A stretch of 64,000 nt of DNA from Sphingobacterium sp. xlx-96 (lineage in GTDB: Bacteria; Bacteroidota; Bacteroidia; Sphingobacteriales; Sphingobacteriaceae), in contig NZ_WFKM01000010.1 of the NCBI RefSeq assembly GCF_011007365.1, positions 62,001-126,000 of the forward strand, given 5' to 3'. This document shows, in pieces, positions 25,256 to 35,229 of the stretch; within the stretch, counting starts at the first letter, position 1; each line of letters begins with the position of its first letter. The notes below the pieces were generated by a model. It was not told the origin of the DNA, made no database searches, and saw only the letters and a list, made by a program, of their open reading frames with translations. Made by a program: the position numbers and the translations under genes.

Positions 25256-26452
25256 TTACAAAGCTTCTAGAGCTCTTATTAGATCATCTGCAATTCTTTG
25301 AATTTTAGATGTTTCTGCATTGGCTAATTCTCTTGCTTTCTTAGCCGCTTTTAGGCCTTCATCTTTCTTTTTAAGTTCTAAACAAACATTCGCATAAGTA
25401 CCTTGGATTGAATATTCTTCAGGTTCTAATAAACTAGCTTGCTTGGCCATTATATAAGCTTGTTGCATTATCATGGGGTTAGTGTCGATCTTTTGGTATG
25501 ATCCGCGAGCTATTCTTCTTGCCAGGAAACTTAACTTATCAGCATCATTTTTTAATTCATTTTTCATTGCCGAACTGGTTAGCTTTTTAAATTCCTGAAA
25601 TTTACCTAGACTCAAATAGAAATCGGATTCAAGCATCACCCCTTGTTTCCTAGTCTCAGCATAAGAAGATTTTTTGAAGTAAGGTAGTTTGTTAAAAAAA
25701 GCTGATTCATCCTGTAACGAAATATAATTATTCATTGTACTGGTAATTAAACGTTCTTCAACCCCATGACGATCTTCTTTACTACTCCATAAAGTGTATT
25801 TTTCTTGATTAGCTAAAAAATGCTTGCCTAACTTGTCGTTTTCTGTTAAAGCAAGATTTTTTATGACACGCCAACCTAATTCAGTGTTTAATTCTTGTTC
25901 TGAAATGTGCTTAATAATATCAAGGCCTAATTTTTGTGCCATTGATCGATCCGACTTTTGTACTGCTAAATAAAAGTCTAATAAAAAGTTTATATCTCTT
26001 TGTCCTTTCTCATATTTCTGCTTGAGATAGGAAACATTTTTCTTAGGGTCTGCAGCTGTCATTCCTTCTCTTAAGAAATCTTCAACAGACATCTTTGAAC
26101 CTGTTCTATGTATCACCTCTCCTTTACTATTTACAAATAAGAAGGTAGGAAAAGATTGAACATTGTATTGTTTACGAAGTATAACACCTTCTCCTTTTTC
26201 CATATCGATCTTTACATTTATAAATTTATCATTATAAAAGGTTGCTACAGACGAATCTGTAAAAACATTTTTTTCCATCCATTTGCATGGTGCACACCAA
26301 GATGTATAACAATCCACAAAAATTAATTTATCTTCTAGTGCCGCTCTTTCAGTTATTTTCTTCCAATTCTCCGTACTAATAAACTCAATCTCTTCTTGAG
26401 CGCTAACTTTAAAAATTGTAAAAAAGAGGATTAGGATGCTTAACTTTTTCAT
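25256..26452 (-). CDS. Exported thioredoxin-family protein with helical C-terminal extension (locus A)
   Basis: This 398-residue protein has a signal peptide (about residues 1-18, KVSA-Q), a thioredoxin fold (about 20-140) with the redox motif CAPC in CYTSWCAPCKWME, and a C-terminal region of about 250 residues made of helices that look TPR-like (AAKKARELANAE near the end). It acts in the periplasm, presumably reducing or shuffling disulfides. It is the last gene of locus A, and matches the thioredoxin gene closing locus C at 50651 in length and design. No terminator follows; DUF1016 debris abuts its stop codon. Confidence 0.88.
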   Translation of the reverse strand: MKKLSILILFFTIFKVSAQEEIEFISTENWKKITERAALEDKLIFVDCYTSWCAPCKWMEKNVFTDSSVATFYNDKFINVKIDMEKGEGVILRKQYNVQSFPTFLFVNSKGEVIHRTGSKMSVEDFLREGMTAADPKKNVSYLKQKYEKGQRDINFLLDFYLAVQKSDRSMAQKLGLDIIKHISEQELNTELGWRVIKNLALTENDKLGKHFLANQEKYTLWSSKEDRHGVEERLITSTMNNYISLQDESAFFNKLPYFKKSSYAETRKQGVMLESDFYLSLGKFQEFKKLTSSAMKNELKNDADKLSFLARRIARGSYQKIDTNPMIMQQAYIMAKQASLLEPEEYSIQGTYANVCLELKKKDEGLKAAKKARELANAETSKIQRIADDLIRALEAL

Positions 26453-26600
26453 TTGTATAATCTTTTTAAAATAAATTATTCATTTAAAACATGAATAGTG
26501 ATTAGTCGCAATAGTTTCAAATGCGTTTTATATAAAAAGTACCTGAACTAGAACAAACTCCTATTGAATCATTCATTTCCAGGCACTCTTAATTTATCTT

Positions 26601-27797
26601 CTATTTTTTAGTTAGCGTAATTTCTACATTTTTCTTCTTACCATCTAGACTACCCTCCAGTACAATCTTACCATCGACAGCATTTGAACCGGCAGTAATT
26701 TCCAGTTTGTTATCCACCAATTCCGAAGTAAAACCCGCTGGAGAAGAAACTATACGTACCGTAACACCCCTAGAGGTATATAATGTAGTAGAAACTTTTT
26801 TACCTATTTCATACCTGACTGTTTCTACTCCTGCCGCAATATATAAACCCACGGATTTATCTAAAGGATGTTGATCCATAAACTCCCACATCAACGGAAT
26901 AATATTCGCCCAATTCACATTATGATCCACCCCCTTAAGTGCATAAAGCTCTAAGTCTCCATTTCCATCCAGTGCGCTATGAGGCGTACAGATATAATCA
27001 CCTGCCGTAATAGCTTGTCCAACCACAATATCTCTAACTTGATACCCCCCCATCCTTGTAACCCATGACCTGAAATTATCATATGCTGCTTGATATTGTA
27101 CAGTTGCATCTCTGTCTCCATTAAAAGCTCGTATAGGCACCGTCCTTGGTGGCAATGGAGTATTAGCAGCCAATCGCAATTGACCCGCTACTGGACAAAC
27201 TGCTGCAAAAACATCAGACATTTGACTAGCTAATACAAAAGAAAAGATAGCACCACTGGAATGACCACATGCATAAATTCTATTTGTGTCAATCTTGGGC
27301 GTTGCTACTTTAAAAAATTCTACCATTGAATTAACAAATGGAATATGCTTATCTGAAACTTGCCAGCCTACAGATCCCGGCTCAGCTGTACCCGCTGGCC
27401 ATACTGTAATTACATTATTTGTATTAGCCATAGCATTCAGAGGATGTAAAGCTGATACATTAAAAATAGGATCGGGCGGTACCGCACCTGTCGCATAGCT
27501 TATATTTCCATGAAAATTAAAAATTAAAGATATAGGCTTACTTGGATTTATAGAAATGGGTAAATAATATTTAAATTCCCGCCATGTAGTGTCTCCATTA
27601 TCTAGAATCACCTCTAAATTTACTTTATTTATTCCAGGCTTCAGATTTGATCCCGTGTTTTGATCATTTCCATCTGGTTCGAAAGGTATTATTGGTGTCA
27701 CCTCTTCTTTTTGCTGTGGTGCATAAATACTCTTATCAGCAGTGCAAGAGGATAGCGAAATCATCAATGCCAATGCAACTATTATATTTCTTTTCAT
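26601..27797 (-). CDS. Secreted esterase lipoprotein, PHB-depolymerase/feruloyl-esterase-like (locus A)
   Basis: From the ATG at 27797 this protein has 398 residues and a lipoprotein signal peptide (LSSC, Cys near residue 20). A TTG at 27821 is a possible but unlikely start. Residues about 60-310 are an alpha/beta hydrolase of the Esterase_PHB type: LIFNFHGN, the nucleophile Ser in YACGHSSGAIF, Asp in FNGDRDATVQY, His in KGVDHNVNW. The last 75 residues form a beta-rich domain. It lies 10 bases after the PKD-like gene. Locus C has no counterpart, so this enzyme may give locus A a different substrate. Confidence 0.85.
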   Translation of the reverse strand: MKRNIIVALALMISLSSCTADKSIYAPQQKEEVTPIIPFEPDGNDQNTGSNLKPGINKVNLEVILDNGDTTWREFKYYLPISINPSKPISLIFNFHGNISYATGAVPPDPIFNVSALHPLNAMANTNNVITVWPAGTAEPGSVGWQVSDKHIPFVNSMVEFFKVATPKIDTNRIYACGHSSGAIFSFVLASQMSDVFAAVCPVAGQLRLAANTPLPPRTVPIRAFNGDRDATVQYQAAYDNFRSWVTRMGGYQVRDIVVGQAITAGDYICTPHSALDGNGDLELYALKGVDHNVNWANIIPLMWEFMDQHPLDKSVGLYIAAGVETVRYEIGKKVSTTLYTSRGVTVRIVSSPAGFTSELVDNKLEITAGSNAVDGKIVLEGSLDGKKKNVEITLTKK

Positions 27798-27807
27798 CTC
27801 CTTAAAC

Positions 27808-29484
27808 TTATATTTTATCAACTAAATCACCGTTAGCATCAAGTCCATCGCGGTTGAATGTTTGATACTTTATCTGGATATCAACTGGGTTACCACTCAC
27901 TGATTCAAATTTCTTATCAAAAGTCAATCCTATTATAGAGCTATTAAGCTTCATTTGGATGACATCACCCTTAGGCTCTCCTGTTCCAGATTGGTCGTTT
28001 TTATAGCGCGAGACTCCCATTATCAAATACCTCTCTGTTCTGGAAACAGTGAAGGTCGGAATAGTAGCATCTGCATCATATCCCATTGTACTCAAATTGG
28101 CTATAATTTCTGTGGGGATAGCCTTACTTAATATACTGAGAACATTGTAACGGTAGAGTTTACTTCCTGAACTAAAAATTATATATGGCGAATATCTCAT
28201 ACTATGAAACTTACTATCTTTATTAACAATATCGTTTGATACATCTACGACTCCATCGATCGAAAATGGAGTGGTATTAGCCTGAGTTGCATCTCCCGGA
28301 ACAGTTAAGTAAACAAGTTTGGCTTGAGAACCATTATGCAAAACTGCAACACATTTATTCGGAGTGGAAGTATGTGTAGCATAGATCATGGAATAACCTG
28401 GAAACTTATCCAAATACTCTTCTCTCGAAGTATTTAAAATAGGTACGGGCGTCCTACCAGCATTTGAATACAAAAACTTCCCATTTTTACTATCAAAAAA
28501 CAATATGTAAGACGACAGATCAAATCCTTTAGTATTGGAAGGCCTGTTTACATCGGACACAGAATTCTTAACATAGGCATAACACATGGCTGGGGAAAGG
28601 TATCCATCCGAAACCTTCTGATTGACATAAACTGTATTTCTATAACTAGTCGTATTGTTATAATATAAATTCCCAGCAGAAATTAAAAACATACTACCAA
28701 CTTGGTTAATGCCACCATGAGGTGTATAGATCCATAAATCAGGTTGGTAGCGAACGAACTCTGGTTTAAAATTAGAAACATCTGGGACAGGATAGGGTGG
28801 CAATATGGATGCAAAGGAAGCGCCAGTTATTACATCCAAACCTTCTTTGGGACCTAAGGTATTTTTATCGATAACTTTTAGGCCATCTTCTGATAATATA
28901 TGCATCCCCCCAAGGGTTGCCACGTCCGAAAAGGGCTCCTTATCTTTAAAATAATTATAGTTAACAACAATGCCTTTGGGACCTTTTCCTAAAGACTCCT
29001 CAAAGCGATTTTTATAATAATTAACTACAAATTCTCCTTCTTGATCTAACCGTTTATAAGACAATTCAGCCTCTCCGTTATAGTTACTTAATACAACCAA
29101 CATATCTCCTGCAGTGGAAGTGCTGACGCGTAGATTAAATCTAAAGTGTTCCTTGGATCCATTATTTTTATCCGTTACAATAAATCGGCCTAGGTGATCC
29201 CCTACTTTCATGTCGACTTTGGTATGTAAATCTTTATTTTCACTTATTATTTTTCGAGCGATCTCCCATTCATAAGTAAACCGATTGGTGTCGGAATATT
29301 GCGTTCCTTTTAAATCAATTACGATTGATAAAGAGTCGTCTTGATCACGTTCATAATGATTTAATAACCCTTCTACTTTCAGCTCATTGATTTCAACATA
29401 ATCATAATTGCCCTGATCCTTGTAGCAAGAAACTACAATAAAGAAGGATAAAAATAAGGAGCTAATAAATAATATTCTATTCAT
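27808..29484 (-). CDS. PKD-like family lipoprotein (locus A)
   Basis: This 558-residue lipoprotein (signal peptide with lipobox VVSC, Cys near residue 20) begins CYKDQGNYDYVEINEL, a pattern typical of the PKD-like family lipoproteins found behind SusD and DUF4843 genes. An immunoglobulin-like region at about residues 30-130 is followed by a long beta-rich region that may be a propeller. It is presumably a surface-exposed accessory binding protein of the SusC/SusD complex. Its counterpart in locus C is 51871-53313. Confidence 0.82.
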   Translation of the reverse strand: MNRILFISSLFLSFFIVVSCYKDQGNYDYVEINELKVEGLLNHYERDQDDSLSIVIDLKGTQYSDTNRFTYEWEIARKIISENKDLHTKVDMKVGDHLGRFIVTDKNNGSKEHFRFNLRVSTSTAGDMLVVLSNYNGEAELSYKRLDQEGEFVVNYYKNRFEESLGKGPKGIVVNYNYFKDKEPFSDVATLGGMHILSEDGLKVIDKNTLGPKEGLDVITGASFASILPPYPVPDVSNFKPEFVRYQPDLWIYTPHGGINQVGSMFLISAGNLYYNNTTSYRNTVYVNQKVSDGYLSPAMCYAYVKNSVSDVNRPSNTKGFDLSSYILFFDSKNGKFLYSNAGRTPVPILNTSREEYLDKFPGYSMIYATHTSTPNKCVAVLHNGSQAKLVYLTVPGDATQANTTPFSIDGVVDVSNDIVNKDSKFHSMRYSPYIIFSSGSKLYRYNVLSILSKAIPTEIIANLSTMGYDADATIPTFTVSRTERYLIMGVSRYKNDQSGTGEPKGDVIQMKLNSSIIGLTFDKKFESVSGNPVDIQIKYQTFNRDGLDANGDLVDKI

Positions 29485-29511
29485 AATTTGTTATCTTTTA
29501 ATTGAACATTT

Positions 29512-30246
29512 TTATGGAGCAAGCCTATCAATAAGTACTCGTTCTTTGGTCTCTTTATCGTAAGTGGGATTTGCCATCAAATAAGATCTTAATGCAGAAA
29601 AATAAGGAGCAGTAAGATTTTGACTCATGGGTCTGTCCGAATCAACAACCTTAAAAGCTTCATTAAAGCGCATTAATACCTTCCATTTTTCGGGATGATA
29701 ATAATACAAACCAATCCCTTCATAGGACTTCCACCATTTAGGCTCGGAAAGGTAATTATTGATTTCCACTTTCGTACGAGCTCCTTTGTTAACCCCTATA
29801 CCCAAATCTTCGCTTTCTTCAATATATAGAGAAATTATCTTTTTTTCTTGGGTGATATGACTACTGCTTAATGCTTCTCTTAAAACAACTATTTTAAGGG
29901 TATCCACAAAAAGATTCGCCTTAAACTTTTGTGTGGATGATATTGATTTATAATGTACTCCTTCTATTGCTGTAGTGGAGTCTGCCAAAACAGAAATCTT
30001 ATAAAACCGATCATGATCTGCTGGTTGACCCAATAACTTCACAGCTATACTAACCGTGTCTTCTTTAACATCTTCTTCTGCCATTCCGAAAGAAAATATG
30101 GTCTTATCAAATTCACGAATCTGATTAAGGAATTTATAATTATATGCGAAATATACACGATCCTTATCACTGTAATTTAATCCTGCTTCTTTTGCACATG
30201 ATGCAAGCAGGAAGAGAGTCAGAGTATATAATAATATTTTTTTCAT
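29512..30246 (-). CDS. DUF4843 lipoprotein (locus A)
   Basis: This 244-residue lipoprotein (LASC, Cys near residue 17) matches the DUF4843 pattern: DRVYFAYNY near the start, SIAVKLLGQPADHDR, then TTAIEGVHYKSI and the C-terminal EPKWWKSYEGIGLYYYHPEKW. Such proteins are surface or periplasmic accessory lipoproteins of SusC/SusD systems with no established role. It lies 30 bases after SusD and 27 bases before the PKD-like gene. Confidence 0.88.
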   Translation of the reverse strand: MKKILLYTLTLFLLASCAKEAGLNYSDKDRVYFAYNYKFLNQIREFDKTIFSFGMAEEDVKEDTVSIAVKLLGQPADHDRFYKISVLADSTTAIEGVHYKSISSTQKFKANLFVDTLKIVVLREALSSSHITQEKKIISLYIEESEDLGIGVNKGARTKVEINNYLSEPKWWKSYEGIGLYYYHPEKWKVLMRFNEAFKVVDSDRPMSQNLTAPYFSALRSYLMANPTYDKETKERVLIDRLAP

Positions 30247-30276
30247 TACATCTTTATATTTAATGATTGATATAAT

Positions 30277-31677
30277 CTATCTATGCCCCGTTTCGATTTC
30301 CTTTTCTGGAATCGGGAAAACAAAGATTTGCTTACTAGCTGGAATATCAGTTATTCCGGAATTATTTTTAATATCTTTATTCAAGCGTTTATAAGCATAA
30401 AACAACTGCCCCTCTCCTGGATATTCGCGAATCAACTCTTCAAATAGTACATCTCTACTTATAAAATGCCAATCGGATGCGTTTCGAATTCTAGATCTAC
30501 GTAGGGTATTTATATAATTCAAGCAAGCGTTCAGATCCGTACTATACAAAGCTTCTGAAACAATAAGGTACATCTCACTAAGTTTAATTAAGGGAATTTT
30601 GGGGTAGAACAGTTTGGCATCTCCTCTGGTATATTTAGCGAAATTGGATATATCAAACCAAAACTGATAACGAGCATCATCACTATTAGCCGAATAAATG
30701 ACGGCGGGCGCACCAAAGGGGAGTTTAGCTTGATTAACAACACCTCCTCCAATAATATTAAAATGCAAAGCTTTGGACATCTCTGGTATGTCTTTATTTC
30801 TTAAAGAGAAAATATGTTCATCCGAAAAAAGAAAATCTCTTTCTGCATCAGGTACATCTATACTTGTTTCATAATCCAGCAACCGGAATTTCTGTGATTC
30901 AATTACTTCTTTGGCAAATTTAACGGCATTAAGCTTGTCCCCAATAGTCATATAAACTCGCGCCATTAAGGCCTTAACAGCAAACTTATTTATTCTTGCA
31001 ACATATTTGTCGGCAGCATTTTTATCCAACATCTGAAAAGGAACAACTTCATTTATAGGATCTTCCTCTAAATGAGATCCTGCCAATTCTAAATCCAGAA
31101 GAACTAATTTTAAACACTCTGCTGCCGTATATACAGGAGGCAAAGCGACACCAAATTCTTTGTTATAAGGAATTCCCTCAGCATTATGATTGAATTTCAC
31201 ATCTTCAGTAAACATTCTTAACAAGTCAAAATGTAAGAATGCCCGTAATGCTAAAGCCTCACCAACTACCTGCTTCCGAATATGAGGTCGCATGACATCA
31301 CCATTTTTCTGCTCCCATCTTAAAATATTATTAGTTGCAGCAATAGCCGCATACATCTTAGACCAGATTCCATCGATATCCCGTTTTACAGATGCGTTTT
31401 TATAATTATAATCTCTAAGTTCTTTGTAATTTTCTGCAATTGTATTATAATCATAATATTGAGCCAGAACATCTATTAACTCAAAACTTAGTTTTTGTCC
31501 ATACAGATTTGGTTCTGAAATTTGACTATAAACCCCTGACAAGGCGTCTACATAACCTTGCTCCTTTGAAAACAATTTATGTTCATCAACTTGATTGATC
31601 AGATCTACCTCCAAAAATTTAGTACAAGAGGAAATTACAAAGATCATTACACCAATTAGAACTAGTTTAAATTTCAT
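30277..31677 (-). CDS. SusD/RagB-family nutrient-binding lipoprotein (locus A)
   Basis: From the ATG at 31677 this protein has 466 residues and a signal peptide with lipobox ISSC; the upstream ATG at 31704 would add 9 residues. The N-terminal RagB/SusD segment is TKFLEVDLINQVDEHKLF, and the TPR region has EALALRAFLHFDLLRMF. The C-terminal SusD domain carries LIKLSEMYLIVSEAL and the FPIPEKEI ending. It forms the lid that captures ligand on top of the SusC channel. It lies 11-38 bases after susC. The ligand is not known. Confidence 0.93.
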   Translation of the reverse strand: MKFKLVLIGVMIFVISSCTKFLEVDLINQVDEHKLFSKEQGYVDALSGVYSQISEPNLYGQKLSFELIDVLAQYYDYNTIAENYKELRDYNYKNASVKRDIDGIWSKMYAAIAATNNILRWEQKNGDVMRPHIRKQVVGEALALRAFLHFDLLRMFTEDVKFNHNAEGIPYNKEFGVALPPVYTAAECLKLVLLDLELAGSHLEEDPINEVVPFQMLDKNAADKYVARINKFAVKALMARVYMTIGDKLNAVKFAKEVIESQKFRLLDYETSIDVPDAERDFLFSDEHIFSLRNKDIPEMSKALHFNIIGGGVVNQAKLPFGAPAVIYSANSDDARYQFWFDISNFAKYTRGDAKLFYPKIPLIKLSEMYLIVSEALYSTDLNACLNYINTLRRSRIRNASDWHFISRDVLFEELIREYPGEGQLFYAYKRLNKDIKNNSGITDIPASKQIFVFPIPEKEIETGHR

Positions 31678-31715
31678 TTGTAGATTTTTTATTATTATTC
31701 TCATTTCTATAAATT

Positions 31716-34700
31716 TTAGAAAGTCACATTAATTCCAGCAGTATATGTTTGTGCGAAGGGATAGGCTGTTCCTCGTTCTGCCTTTACTGTAGAAATACGG
31801 AATAAGTCGGTAGTGGAGAACATGATTTTAATTCTTTCTGCACGTAGCTTAGTCTTCCATACTGATTGTACATCATACGTCAAAGAAAGCGCTCCTAAGG
31901 TGAACGAATTATATTCTTGTACAAAACGAGTAGTTTGGTAGGAATCCGATGTATCATCTATTCGCTTATATTTTGCCGTATTGCCAGGTTCAATCCATCG
32001 ATCATATAACACTCTCCTATCGGCATTGTAAAGTGGGTTGGCTCCTTCAACTTTGCTTTTCAGCGTTGAATTGAAAATTTTTCCGCCCACTCGGTATTGG
32101 AACAAGGTAAAAAGGTTCCACCCTTTGTAGGTCAAATTAGAAGTAAAATTACCTTCTACTGTCGGTTTAGTATCTCCTACAACTACTTTATCTTTATAAT
32201 CATAGTCGAATGTATATTCTCCCGATCTTTTGATAAAGACCTCGTTGCCTGTTGCAGGATCTATTCCTGCAGAACGAACGACCATCAAAGCACTTTGTGA
32301 ACGACCAACTTCATAAGTTCTTAATGGACTTGAACTCGTTGTATTTGCAAGTTTATTTGCTTCTGCATTCATAGCTTCTAATGCATTTGACAACTTTTGA
32401 ATTCTATTTCTATTATTAATTGCAGCAAACGTAATATTCCAATTCAAGTCTTTGGCTCGATCCCTAATCAAATTAAATCGTAGACGAAAATCGATCCCAA
32501 TATTCTTCATTTGCCCCATATTTTCGATATAACTACTAAACCCTGTAGAAGGTGCGACATCGATAGGAAGCAATAAGTTTTCTGTTAACTTCATATATCC
32601 ATCAAGATTTAATTGCATGAAGTTTTGGAATAAACCTAAATCTACCCCTACGTTATAAGATAGTGTATTTTGCCATTTTAATGAAGAATTACCAAACCCC
32701 ATTAAGATAGCTCCTAAATTTCCATTGTAACCGCTATTCTGTCCGTAACTATAGGTAGTTAATGCTTGGCTTGAAGAAAAATTTAAAGAGCCAGTACTTC
32801 CGGCTGAACCTCTAACTTTTAAAGTACTTTCCGCAGATTTCCAGAATTCCTCATTATGTACATTCCATGCAAATCCTAAAGCCCAAAAGGGTGCAAACCT
32901 AGAATCTCTACCGAATTTACTAGAACCATCGGTCCGATAAGAAGCATCTAAAAAATAGCGATTGTCATAGCCATAGTTTGCATTTCCAAAAAATCCAACC
33001 ATTGTCGATTTATCAAAAACACCTTTAGGTTTAGAATTTTCTTGATATTGTGCGGCGAATTCTACAAAAGTCATATCGTCATTCAAAAAGCCTGTTGCTG
33101 TAAATCCCTCACCTTCTTTGGAATGGGTCAGCAAATTTGTTCCTATGCCTATATTAAATACATTTTTATGAATGACTTTGTTATAAGCTATCGTTAAGTT
33201 CCCATCTATATCAACCGACTCGCTATTTAAAGTGGTATACTTTCCTTTTTTTTCAGGCACTGTCTCCGTTGCGTATTCGGATGAATTAGGCGATCTATAA
33301 AATTCATTTTTGTCCAATTGCTTAGAAAGACTAATTCTGCCCTGCATACGTAATGAAGGTATAATTCTCCAGTCCACACTAAAATTATCTTGGATGGAAA
33401 TGTATTTATTATAATCTTTTTGAGGTAAACTAGCATTAATCATAGGATTATAATTACCATTACTCAACATTAAAATATAATCGCCATTGCCATCATAAAT
33501 CCGGTCATAAGGATTTTGGTTGGTAAAATTAGAAAATGAACCATAAGGTGAGTTATCGCCCTTAACTTCTTCGACGACTAGATCATTCCGCATTAAGAAA
33601 TTATTGCCAATATCATAATTAAATACAACACCAATTCCTGTTTTACCACGACCTGACCCGATCATTACTCCACGATCATTTTCCTTTCTTAGATTAATGC
33701 CATACCGAAAACTTTTATCTCCACCTTCAAGGTATAAATTGTAACGTTGATTAATTGATGTGCGAAGAGGCTTAGATAACCAATAAGTATCGACTCCTCT
33801 CAATATTTCTTTATTGATCTCATTGTATTGCATATCCAATAACATTTGACCTTCATAGTTTCCCAATTTATCAGTCCATTTTCCTGCTAATTTTTCATAA
33901 TGAAGTTTTTCACTTGCGTTCATTAGATTATAATCTCGCAAATCGGGTGTAGATACAATAAAGTTGGAGTTAAAAGTTGTACGGATTTCCCCTGGTTTTG
34001 GTCGTACCGTTCTAATTAAAATTACACCATTTGCACCCCGAGAACCATACAAAGCTGTAGCTGCCGCATCCTTTAAAATAGTTACATTATCAATCCTATT
34101 CAAATCTAAATCGTATATTCTCTCTGCACTAACATCAACACCATCTAAAATGAATAGTGGGGCATTAGGATTAGACTTTCCATCATCAGCTGTCCCCCTT
34201 AGATCAAATCCATTTTCACCTCTTATAGTTAAATCTGGAATTCGATTTGGGTCAGATCCGAACTCCAAACTTTCTTTCATATGGATAGCCGGATCCAATG
34301 CAGATAATGTTTGTAATATATTGCCCATACCTACCTGTCTTATTTCATCACCATTCAAAGTCAATTCTGATCCTGTAAAAGATTCTCTCTTTTTGGCAAA
34401 ATAGCCAACCGTAACTTCCACATCTTCTAAGTTTGAAGTTTGGGGCTCTAACTTAATTATCAAATCAGCTTTTGCCTTTACTTCTTGCTTTAAATAACCT
34501 AAATAAGAGATTTCCAAAATTTGATTTGCATTAGGTACTTTAATTATAAAGCTTCCTTTAGTGTCCGTACGGGCTACACGTTTATGACCTTTTAAAACTA
34601 CAGTCGCTCCGGACATTCCCTTCCCCTGTTCATCTACAACTTTTCCACGAATAATAATTTCATCCTGTATAATACGCGTATTTGCAGGCAACGAAGTTGT

Positions 34701-35090
34701 TTGAGGTTTTATTACAATGGTTTTATTTTTAAATGTATACGCTAGATTTTGCTTAGCAAGAACCTGATTCAAGACGCTTTCTAATGACTCCATTTTGAAG
34801 TTAGCATCTAATTTCTCAGAATCTTCTAATTTCGATGATTGGTATAAAATATTGTAACCGGTTTGTTTAGCAATCTGGTCGAATACCTCCTTTAAAGAAG
34901 TGTTCTTCTTACTAAAAGTAACCTGCTGCGCGATTCCTGTAGCACTTACATGAGCAAAGAAAAAAGTCACTATAATCGCAGTTAAACTAAGACGCATAAA
35001 AATTTTCCATTTAAGTACTCTATCAGTACATAATGATGCACCAAGTATATAAGCAAAATGCCCACACTTGATAAAATCATCTAATTTCAT
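31716..35090 (-). CDS. SusC/RagA TonB-linked outer-membrane transporter with STN signalling domain (locus A)
   Basis: This 1124-residue protein has a long N-terminus with signal segment (about residues 30-53, VSATGIAQQ), an STN domain (about 55-120), a carboxypeptidase-regulatory-like domain (about 145-225), a TonB plug (about 230-345, with FILDGVDVSAERIYDLDLN and DAAATALYGSRGANGV) and a 22-strand barrel ending in Phe. The STN domain is the part that contacts a FecR anti-sigma factor, which is encoded just upstream. Thus ligand uptake and sigma-factor activation are probably coupled. Its leader is crossed by a predicted antisense RNA. Confidence 0.95.
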   Translation of the reverse strand: MKLDDFIKCGHFAYILGASLCTDRVLKWKIFMRLSLTAIIVTFFFAHVSATGIAQQVTFSKKNTSLKEVFDQIAKQTGYNILYQSSKLEDSEKLDANFKMESLESVLNQVLAKQNLAYTFKNKTIVIKPQTTSLPANTRIIQDEIIIRGKVVDEQGKGMSGATVVLKGHKRVARTDTKGSFIIKVPNANQILEISYLGYLKQEVKAKADLIIKLEPQTSNLEDVEVTVGYFAKKRESFTGSELTLNGDEIRQVGMGNILQTLSALDPAIHMKESLEFGSDPNRIPDLTIRGENGFDLRGTADDGKSNPNAPLFILDGVDVSAERIYDLDLNRIDNVTILKDAAATALYGSRGANGVILIRTVRPKPGEIRTTFNSNFIVSTPDLRDYNLMNASEKLHYEKLAGKWTDKLGNYEGQMLLDMQYNEINKEILRGVDTYWLSKPLRTSINQRYNLYLEGGDKSFRYGINLRKENDRGVMIGSGRGKTGIGVVFNYDIGNNFLMRNDLVVEEVKGDNSPYGSFSNFTNQNPYDRIYDGNGDYILMLSNGNYNPMINASLPQKDYNKYISIQDNFSVDWRIIPSLRMQGRISLSKQLDKNEFYRSPNSSEYATETVPEKKGKYTTLNSESVDIDGNLTIAYNKVIHKNVFNIGIGTNLLTHSKEGEGFTATGFLNDDMTFVEFAAQYQENSKPKGVFDKSTMVGFFGNANYGYDNRYFLDASYRTDGSSKFGRDSRFAPFWALGFAWNVHNEEFWKSAESTLKVRGSAGSTGSLNFSSSQALTTYSYGQNSGYNGNLGAILMGFGNSSLKWQNTLSYNVGVDLGLFQNFMQLNLDGYMKLTENLLLPIDVAPSTGFSSYIENMGQMKNIGIDFRLRFNLIRDRAKDLNWNITFAAINNRNRIQKLSNALEAMNAEANKLANTTSSSPLRTYEVGRSQSALMVVRSAGIDPATGNEVFIKRSGEYTFDYDYKDKVVVGDTKPTVEGNFTSNLTYKGWNLFTLFQYRVGGKIFNSTLKSKVEGANPLYNADRRVLYDRWIEPGNTAKYKRIDDTSDSYQTTRFVQEYNSFTLGALSLTYDVQSVWKTKLRAERIKIMFSTTDLFRISTVKAERGTAYPFAQTYTAGINVTF

Positions 35091-35097
35091 ATTTTTG
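35068..35097 (+). promoter_or_regulatory. Plus-strand promoter inside the 5' end of susC (locus A)
   Basis: TTG at 35068-35070 and TATTTTTG at 35090-35097 are 19 bases apart, a full Bacteroidota promoter pointing away from and antisense to susC. It overlaps the susC start codon at 35088-35090. The only plus-strand feature downstream is the hairpin terminator at 35164-35198. Confidence 0.6.
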
Positions 35098-35103
35098 TTA
35101 ATG

Positions 35104-35198
35104 TTTAATCGTTGTGAAATAATTGATTATCGATATTGGTTAGATTAGAACAGTTAAAGCTTTAACCGGAGATGTTCCCGCATCTTCGGTTATTTTTT
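35104..35198 (+). ncRNA. Predicted cis-antisense small RNA over the susC leader (locus A)
   Basis: A promoter at 35068-35097 and a terminator at 35164-35198 delimit a plus-strand transcript of about 95 nt with no open reading frame of note. It would be complementary to the leader of susC between FecR and SusC. In Bacteroides, cis-encoded small RNAs antisense to susC leaders (DonS type) repress their loci; position, direction and size here match that arrangement. The start point is estimated from the -7 element. This is inference from sequence only. Confidence 0.45.
35164..35198 (+). terminator. Plus-strand Rho-independent terminator between FecR and SusC (locus A)
   Basis: AACCGGAGATG pairs with CATCTTCGGTT around a 6-base loop, followed by a T6 run at 35193-35198. 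The only imperfect pair is G-U in plus-strand RNA but would be A-C, a mismatch, in minus-strand RNA. That favours a plus-strand function. Confidence 0.75.
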
Positions 35199-35229
35199 AC
35201 TTGACTGTCTATTACACATAGAAGTAAGC

